Assembly (NCBI RefSeq): GCF_013466605.1
Contig: NZ_CP059162.1
Span: forward strand, 2,418,001-2,482,000
DNA length: 64,000 nucleotides
Direction: 5' to 3'
DNA from: Pseudomonas chlororaphis subsp. aurantiaca
GTDB lineage: Bacteria > Pseudomonadota > Gammaproteobacteria > Pseudomonadales > Pseudomonadaceae
Positions within the stretch are counted from its first letter, which is position 1; the number at the start of each line of letters is the position of its first letter. A model generated the notes under the pieces. It made no database searches and was not told the DNA's origin. It worked only from the letters and a program-made list of their open reading frames with translations. A program made the position numbers and the translations under genes. This document shows, one piece after another, positions 58,096 through 64,000 of the stretch.

Positions 58096-59310
58096 ATGTC
58101 TGTCATGGCGGGACCTGCAACGAGCGAATCCGGGAAGCACCTGAGCCGCGGTATTCCGCGCACCGTCTGGGCGCTGGGGTTCGTCAGCCTGTTCATGGAC
58201 GTGTCGTCCGAGCTGGTGCACAGCCTGTTGCCGCTGTACATGGTCGGTACCCTGGGGATCAGCATGCTGGTGGTCGGCATCATCGAGGGGGTGGCGGAAG
58301 CCACGGCGCTGATTGTGAAAGTCTTTTCCGGGGCCCTCAGCGATTTTATCGGTCGGCGCAAGGAACTGCTGTTGCTCGGTTACGGCCTGGCGGCGCTGAC
58401 CAAGCCGCTGTTCCCCCTGGCGGCTTCGGCGGAGCTGGTGTTCAGCGCGCGCCTGCTGGACCGCATCGGCAAGGGCATTCGCGGCGCGCCACGGGATGCC
58501 CTGGTGGCGGATGTGGCCCCGGCGGAAATTCGTGGCGCCTGTTTTGGCCTGCGCCAGTCGCTGGACACCGTGGGGGCGTTCCTCGGGCCGATCCTGGCCA
58601 TCGGCCTGATGCTGTGGCTGGCCAACGATATCGCCCATGTCCTGTGGCTGGCGGTGATCCCCGCGGCGCTGGCCGTGGCCCTGCTGGTCTTCGCCATCCG
58701 CGAACCCGAGCACGCCCCCGGCACCCGGCACTTCCAGTCGCCATTGCGCCTGGCCTCGCTGCGGCGGTTTTCCCGGCATTACTGGTGGGTGGTGGCCATC
58801 GGCGCGGCCTTCACCCTGGCCCGTTTCAGCGAGGCGTTCCTGGTGCTGCGGGCCCAGCAACTGGGCTTCTCCGCCGCCTGGGTGCCGCTGGTGATGGTGG
58901 TCATGGCCGGGTTCTACATGGTCTCGGCCTATCCGGTCGGCAAATGGTCGGATCACACCAACCGCAGCGCCTTGCTCAGCGTCGGCCTGCTGTTGCTGAT
59001 CCTCGCCGACCTGGTGCTGGCCTATGCCGACTCGGTGCCGATGGTGCTGCTCGGCGTCGCCCTGTGGGGCCTGCACATGGGCTTCAGCCAGGGCATCCTC
59101 GCCACCCTGGTGGCCGACACCACGCCCGCCGACCTCAAGGGCACGGCCTTTGGCGTGTTCAACCTGCTGAGCGGGATCGCCCTGTTACTGGCCAGCGTGA
59201 TCGCCGGCTGGCTGTGGCAGGTCCATGGCGCGGCGCTGACGTTCTACGCCGGGGCGGGGTTTGCCGGCTTGTCGCTGCTGTTGCTGATGGGCAAGCCGAA
59301 GTTGCAGTGA
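58096..59310 (+). CDS. MFS transporter
   Basis: 404 residues, twelve membrane segments. The loop 2-3 motif SGALSDFIGRRKELLLLGYGLAAL and the loop RLLDRIGKGIRGAPRDALVADVAP are typical of a drug/metabolite MFS subgroup. An alternative start three codons later (58105) has better spacing to GGGG. The C-terminus ends LLLMGKPKLQ. No neighbouring enzyme suggests its substrate. Confidence 0.88.
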   Translation: MSVMAGPATSESGKHLSRGIPRTVWALGFVSLFMDVSSELVHSLLPLYMVGTLGISMLVVGIIEGVAEATALIVKVFSGALSDFIGRRKELLLLGYGLAALTKPLFPLAASAELVFSARLLDRIGKGIRGAPRDALVADVAPAEIRGACFGLRQSLDTVGAFLGPILAIGLMLWLANDIAHVLWLAVIPAALAVALLVFAIREPEHAPGTRHFQSPLRLASLRRFSRHYWWVVAIGAAFTLARFSEAFLVLRAQQLGFSAAWVPLVMVVMAGFYMVSAYPVGKWSDHTNRSALLSVGLLLLILADLVLAYADSVPMVLLGVALWGLHMGFSQGILATLVADTTPADLKGTAFGVFNLLSGIALLLASVIAGWLWQVHGAALTFYAGAGFAGLSLLLLMGKPKLQ

Positions 59311-59331
59311 CGGCGCTTGCGGTTGGCCCGC

Positions 59332-60039
59332 TTAGGGCAGGTTGGGATGAAACAGGTCTTTGCGAATGGCAGCCTGGATCTCGCTATAAGGCTTGATCAT
59401 TCCGGACATGAAATTGCTGCTGTTCGCTGGCCTGACGCAGTTATCCAGTAATGGAAAGTCACTGATAGGGAGGGTGAGAAGAGTTCCGATGAATTTCTGT
59501 CGAGAGTCTTCATATTCCGTTATCAGCTCCCCCAGATAGCTATCCATCGTGTGCAGTTTTTCAATCAGTTTTTCGGGGGTGGTAATGGTCTTGGAGATAG
59601 TTCTGATATCCCGTTTGAGATTCTCCAGCTCCAGTTGAGCCTCGTTGACCAAGTCAAAAAAAACGTCATATTGGGCCAGCGAAAGCTGGCGTGTCGTCCC
59701 TGTGAGCGTCATATGCGCCCTAGTCATTCGCCGGGCTTTTTTTGCCCTACTGTAGGCGTTCGCGGCTCGGGAAAGCACGGAGATCAAAAGCGACTCTCGA
59801 TATTCGAAATGCTTTTGCTGTTGGTCGCGCTTTTTTTCGCTGGCTTGTCGTTCTTGCTGATACTCAAAGACCAGCAGCGAGACAATCGTGCCGATCACGG
59901 ATACCACCAACAGATGCAGGGCCGATTTACCTATTTCGGGGCGTAAGTCTTTTATGCCGACGGGCAAATAGAGGGCCAGTAGTATGCAGACACTCCCGAG
60001 AAAGATGCCGGAAAGAACAAAAACAATCCTTTTTTTCAT
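59332..60039 (-). CDS. Unknown inner-membrane protein with coiled-coil cytoplasmic part
   Basis: 235 residues from the ATG at 60039 (AAGGA upstream). Two N-terminal membrane helices (IVFVLSGIFLGSVCILLALYLPV and ALHLLVVSVIGTIVSLLVF) are followed by a charged coiled-coil-like region (YQQERQASEKKRDQQQKHFEYRESL; VNEAQLELENLKRDIRTISK). No family recognised. Lower GC than neighbours. It follows the 196-residue gene by 22 bases, so they form one operon. Confidence 0.7.
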   Translation of the reverse strand: MKKRIVFVLSGIFLGSVCILLALYLPVGIKDLRPEIGKSALHLLVVSVIGTIVSLLVFEYQQERQASEKKRDQQQKHFEYRESLLISVLSRAANAYSRAKKARRMTRAHMTLTGTTRQLSLAQYDVFFDLVNEAQLELENLKRDIRTISKTITTPEKLIEKLHTMDSYLGELITEYEDSRQKFIGTLLTLPISDFPLLDNCVRPANSSNFMSGMIKPYSEIQAAIRKDLFHPNLP

Positions 60040-60061
60040 GACTCGATCCTTGATAAATGGC

Positions 60062-60652
60062 TTAGCTACTCCCGCCGGGCTGATCGGCCGACAGGCTCCA
60101 GACAATGGAGCTGAGGATGCCCAGGTCGAGCAACAGGGCCTGCGAGCGCAGGGCCTTGCGCAAGGATGGGTAGTCGGCCTTGGTCGCCTTGAAGCTGGAC
60201 CTTTCCAGCGCATGGATATGCCTGGTCACCACAGTGACGGCCAGATTGGCCAACTGTTTCTCGGTGCCGGGCACCGCGATATCCAGCTCTTTCAAGCGGT
60301 TCTGGAAGGCGGCGATGGCTTCTTTTTCACTGTCATCCCGGGGCTGGTAGACGATCTTCTGCTCGGGAGCGCTCGCAGTGACTTTCTTGTACAGGGCAAC
60401 CGACTCGTTGAAATGTTCCAGGGCCGCTGCCTTGGCCTCGGTGGCGTGCAGGGTGTCCCGCAGTTCGAGGTACATCAGCATTTCGTGGAATTTCTGCAAG
60501 CCTCGATGCAGCTCGGCGCCGGCGTTGGCCGAGAGCTTCTCGAGTCCTTTCCTGTCCGCATCGAAGGAGGGGCCGGCCGTGGCCGGGAGGCTGGCCAGCC
60601 CCGCCAGCACTATGCAAAAGCCGGTGTAGAGCAGCCATCTGGTCAGGTGCAT
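60062..60652 (-). CDS. Unknown secreted helical protein
   Basis: 196 residues with a signal peptide (MHLTRWLLYTGFCIVLAGLASLPATA, cut near residue 26). The mature part is mostly helical and charged (LEKLSANAGAELHRGLQKFHEMLMYLELRDTLHATEAKAAALEHFNE). No family recognised. It precedes the membrane-coiled-coil gene by 22 bases; together they may form a periplasmic-plus-membrane pair. Confidence 0.7.
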   Translation of the reverse strand: MHLTRWLLYTGFCIVLAGLASLPATAGPSFDADRKGLEKLSANAGAELHRGLQKFHEMLMYLELRDTLHATEAKAAALEHFNESVALYKKVTASAPEQKIVYQPRDDSEKEAIAAFQNRLKELDIAVPGTEKQLANLAVTVVTRHIHALERSSFKATKADYPSLRKALRSQALLLDLGILSSIVWSLSADQPGGSS

Positions 60653-60996
60653 GTTCCGCTCCTCGTTATCGGGTCGATGAAGCAGGCGAAGGGTTGGGTG
60701 GCAACCGGGCGCTGCCCGTGCAGGCTTGAGCGCTGTGATCCGGCTTCGACAGATAACGCACCGCGCACCGGCCTGGACTGTTTCAGCCGTGAGTCAGTGG
60801 GCAGGAAGGCGTGGAAAATGGGGCTCGCCAGCCGTATGAGTTGAATGTAGCTGACGGATGGGCGGCTGCCAGCGGCCTCTGTTCAGCGTCTGCCGGGCCG
60901 CAGAATGAACCCGGCGCACCATGAGGTGCGCCGGGTGTGTTGCCGGCCAGCCGCCGGATGTCGTGGGTCCGAGGGCCGGCCGTGGTGCGCGGTAAG
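60653..60996. other. 344-base intergenic region
   Basis: Between the unknown operon promoter and the end of the thiolase gene. It contains only the hairpin at 60910-60935. No gene was found. Confidence 0.55.
60910..60935 (-). terminator. Hairpin downstream of the thiolase operon
   Basis: CCCGGCGCACC (60910-60920) / GGTGCGCCGGG (60925-60935), an 11-bp perfect stem with a 4-base loop, about 60 bases past the thiolase stop. The trailing T-run is weak on the minus strand, so termination is probable but not certain. Confidence 0.6.
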
Positions 60997-62175
<1,179 letters not shown>

Positions 62176-62189
62176 GGTCTGGTTGCTCC

Positions 62190-62849
62190 TCAGGCGAACT
62201 GCATTTCAGGCACGTGGGCCGGCACGATCAGCTTGCCGGCGGTCTTGCTGACGATTTCCTCGACGCTCACGCCCGGGGCGCGCTCCTTGAGGATGAACGC
62301 GCCGTTCTCGATCTCCAGGTAAGCCAGGTCGGTCAGCACGCGCTTGATGCAGTTGGCGCCGGTCAGCGGCAGGCTGCAGCGCGACAGCAGTTTCGACTCG
62401 CCGTCCTTCGAGGCGTGGGTCATGGTGACGATGATGTTTTCCGCGCCGGCCACCAGGTCCATGGCGCCGCCCATGCCCTTGACCAGCTTGCCGGGGATCA
62501 TCCACGAGGCGATGTTGCCTTGCACGTCGACCTCGAAGGCGCCGAGCACGGTGAGGTCGATATGGCCGCCACGGATCATCGCGAAGGATTCGGCGGAAGA
62601 GAAAATCGACGCGCCGATGCGCGCGGTGACGGTCTGCTTGCCGGCGTTGATCATGTCCGCATCGACTTCGTCGTCGGTGGGGAAGGCGCCCATGCCGAGC
62701 AGGCCGTTTTCCGATTGCAGCATCACTTCCATGCCGTCGGGGATGTAGTTGGCGACCAGGGTCGGGATGCCGATGCCGAGGTTCACGTAGAAGCCGTCCT
62801 GCAGTTCACGGGCGACGCGTTGAGCCATTTGTTCGCGGGTAAGAGCCAT
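62190..62849 (-). CDS. 3-oxoacid CoA-transferase, subunit B
   Basis: 219 residues. The catalytic Glu is in [11 protein letters not shown] (about residue 46), the family SENG motif, preceded by [16 protein letters not shown]. Moves CoA from succinyl-CoA or acetyl-CoA to acetoacetate with subunit A. Lies 14 bases upstream of the thiolase. Confidence 0.94.
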   Translation of the reverse strand: MALTREQMAQRVARELQDGFYVNLGIGIPTLVANYIPDGMEVMLQSENGLLGMGAFPTDDEVDADMINAGKQTVTARIGASIFSSAESFAMIRGGHIDLTVLGAFEVDVQGNIASWMIPGKLVKGMGGAMDLVAGAENIIVTMTHASKDGESKLLSRCSLPLTGANCIKRVLTDLAYLEIENGAFILKERAPGVSVEEIVSKTAGKLIVPAHVPEMQFA

Positions 62850-62882
62850 TTTTTTATTCTCCGTCAGTCGTTGGGCGGGCGA

Positions 62883-63581
62883 TTACTTGCGCACGGTGCG
62901 CTGTTCGATGCGTTTTTCGAACGTGCCGCAAATGATCCGGTCGACGTAGATGCCGGGGGTGTGGATCTGCGTCGGGTCCAGTTCGCCCGGCTCGACGATC
63001 TCTTCGACCTCGACCACGGTGATCTTGCCGGCGGTGGCGGCCAGCGGGTTGAAGTTCTGGGCGGTGTGACGGTAGACCACGTTGCCGAAGTGGTCGGCTT
63101 TCCAGCCTTTGACGATGGCGAAGTCGCCGGTGATGGACTCTTCCATCAGGTAGGCGCGGCCGTTGAATTCACGGGTTTCCTTGCCGTCGGCGACCGGGGT
63201 GCCGACGCCGGTGGCGGTGAAGAAGGCCGGGATGCCGGCGCCGCCGGCGCGCATTTTTTCGGCCAGGGTGCCTTGGGGGGTCAGCACCACTTCGATTTCG
63301 CCGCTCAGCAGCTGCTTCTCGAACAGGGCGTTTTCACCGACGTAGGAGGCCACCACCTTGCTGATCTGCCGGTCTTCCAGCAGCACGCCGAGGCCGAAGC
63401 CGTCGACGCCGCAGTTGTTGGAGACCACGGTCAGGTCGCGGGTGCCGCGACGCTTGATCTCGGCGATCAGGTTTTCCGGAATGCCGCACAGGCCGAAGCC
63501 GCCGGAGATCACGGTCATGCCGTCCTTGAGACCTTCGAGGGCTTCCTCGTAGGACGCCACGCGCTTGTCGAAACCTGCCAT
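62883..63581 (-). CDS. 3-oxoacid CoA-transferase, subunit A
   Basis: 232 residues from the ATG at 63581 (GAGG eight bases upstream; a GTG two codons earlier is weaker). The glycine loop [16 protein letters not shown] and the typical [14 protein letters not shown] and [18 protein letters not shown] are complete. First gene of the transferase A-B-thiolase operon, divergent from a LysR gene that probably regulates it. Confidence 0.94.
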   Translation of the reverse strand: MAGFDKRVASYEEALEGLKDGMTVISGGFGLCGIPENLIAEIKRRGTRDLTVVSNNCGVDGFGLGVLLEDRQISKVVASYVGENALFEKQLLSGEIEVVLTPQGTLAEKMRAGGAGIPAFFTATGVGTPVADGKETREFNGRAYLMEESITGDFAIVKGWKADHFGNVVYRHTAQNFNPLAATAGKITVVEVEEIVEPGELDPTQIHTPGIYVDRIICGTFEKRIEQRTVRK

Positions 63582-63739
63582 CTGCACATCCTCTTGTTAT
63601 TGGTATTTGCATTGCCAGCCGGCTGGCCGGCCGTATGAATAGAGTGAGCGGCAGTGTTGCGTCACGGGATTGATTTGTTAAGTTGATTTTTAAGGTTGAT
63701 TGATAGATAAAACTCAACAGTCGATCCCGAGGGCAGAGC

Positions 63740-64000
63740 ATGACCGTCAAACAGATCCGCGCCTTCCTGGCCGTGGCCCAGAGCCTGAGTTTCGCTGTGG
63801 CCTGCGAGCGCCTGCACCTGTCGCAGTCGGCCCTGAGCCTGACCATCAAGGCCCTGGAGGACGGCCTGGGCGGGCGGCTGTTCAGCCGCAACACGCGCAA
63901 CGTCGCCCTGACCCCGGAAGGCGAGGCCCTGGTGCCCCTGGCGCGGCGCCTGATCGCCGACTGGGACAACGCCGAGGACGAACTGCGCCAGCGCTTCACC
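63740..64000 (+). CDS. LysR-family regulator (3' truncated by window edge)
   Basis: 87 residues visible, starting at the ATG after GAGGGCAGAGC. They cover the helix-turn-helix and linker helix: MTVKQIRAFLAVAQSLSFAVACERLHLSQSALSLTIKALED, then GLGGRLFSRNTRNVALTPEGE. Divergent from the CoA-transferase/thiolase operon by 158 bases and likely its regulator. The effector domain is outside the window. Confidence 0.9.
   Translation, partial: MTVKQIRAFLAVAQSLSFAVACERLHLSQSALSLTIKALEDGLGGRLFSRNTRNVALTPEGEALVPLARRLIADWDNAEDELRQRFT

Overview
The window looks like a chromosomal segment of a fluorescent Pseudomonas (P. protegens / P. chlororaphis / P. fluorescens type). It is about 65% GC with strong G/C third positions and carries typical Pseudomonas REP/REPIN palindromes. 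The gene content is familiar for that group: selD-mnmH, a TctCBA importer, carboxynorspermidine synthase and decarboxylase, lysA with a divergent lysR, and an rtc RNA-repair operon under RtcR/sigma-54. No phage, insertion sequence, rRNA or CRISPR array was found.

Layout. 1-4.7 kb: 3' end of an autotransporter, selD-mnmH (tRNA 2-selenouridine) and an ArsP-like permease. 4.9-9.4 kb: an IclR regulator divergent from a polar amino-acid-type ABC importer plus an FAD amine/amino-acid oxidase, with a palindromic operator candidate between them. 9.4-17.8 kb: histidine phosphatase, YfcG-like GST, PhzF protein, an AraC regulator divergent from a fused Baeyer-Villiger-type monooxygenase/esterase, Ppx/GppA and a small LMW-PTPase/ArsC-fold protein. 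18-23.7 kb: TctCBA, then nspC and carboxynorspermidine dehydrogenase. 24-31 kb: DUF1801, Hsp20, a zinc-type (enterobacterial-like) HemB, FAD hydroxylase, LysE exporter, VOC protein, DUF1615 lipoprotein and a secreted protein made of twelve 13-residue repeats. 31-42 kb: one long minus-strand import block, tonB-exbB-exbD-TonB-dependent receptor-yejA-yejB-yejE-yejF. 42-45 kb: an AT-richer gene-poor stretch, DUF4349 lipoprotein and thioesterase. 45-54.5 kb: the RNA-repair island. 54.6-64 kb: GST, DUF3144, lysA/lysR, MFS, an unknown two-gene membrane/secreted operon, a ketone-body module (thiolase plus CoA-transferase A/B) and the start of a LysR gene.

The most interesting part is the RNA-repair island. 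Divergent from rtcR, and behind a well-spaced -24/-12 promoter, lie rsr (Ro60/TROVE), a ~560-nt non-coding array, rtcB, a HEAT-repeat gene, a COG3541-type nucleotidyltransferase, rtcA and an unknown gene with a HEPN-type RNxxxH motif. The array folds on paper into up to five tandem Y-RNA-like modules. Four share a two-helix stem with compensatory changes (lower helix, ATGCY, upper helix, TACA). Three of these carry a tRNA-like head in permuted order: T-arm, acceptor stem closed by a small loop, U8-A9, D-arm. This resembles the YrlA RNAs known beside rsr in enterobacteria, but here several non-identical modules stand in a row and two have lost part or all of the tRNA mimic.

All functional statements rest on reading the sequence and recalled family features. 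No database search or folding program was run.
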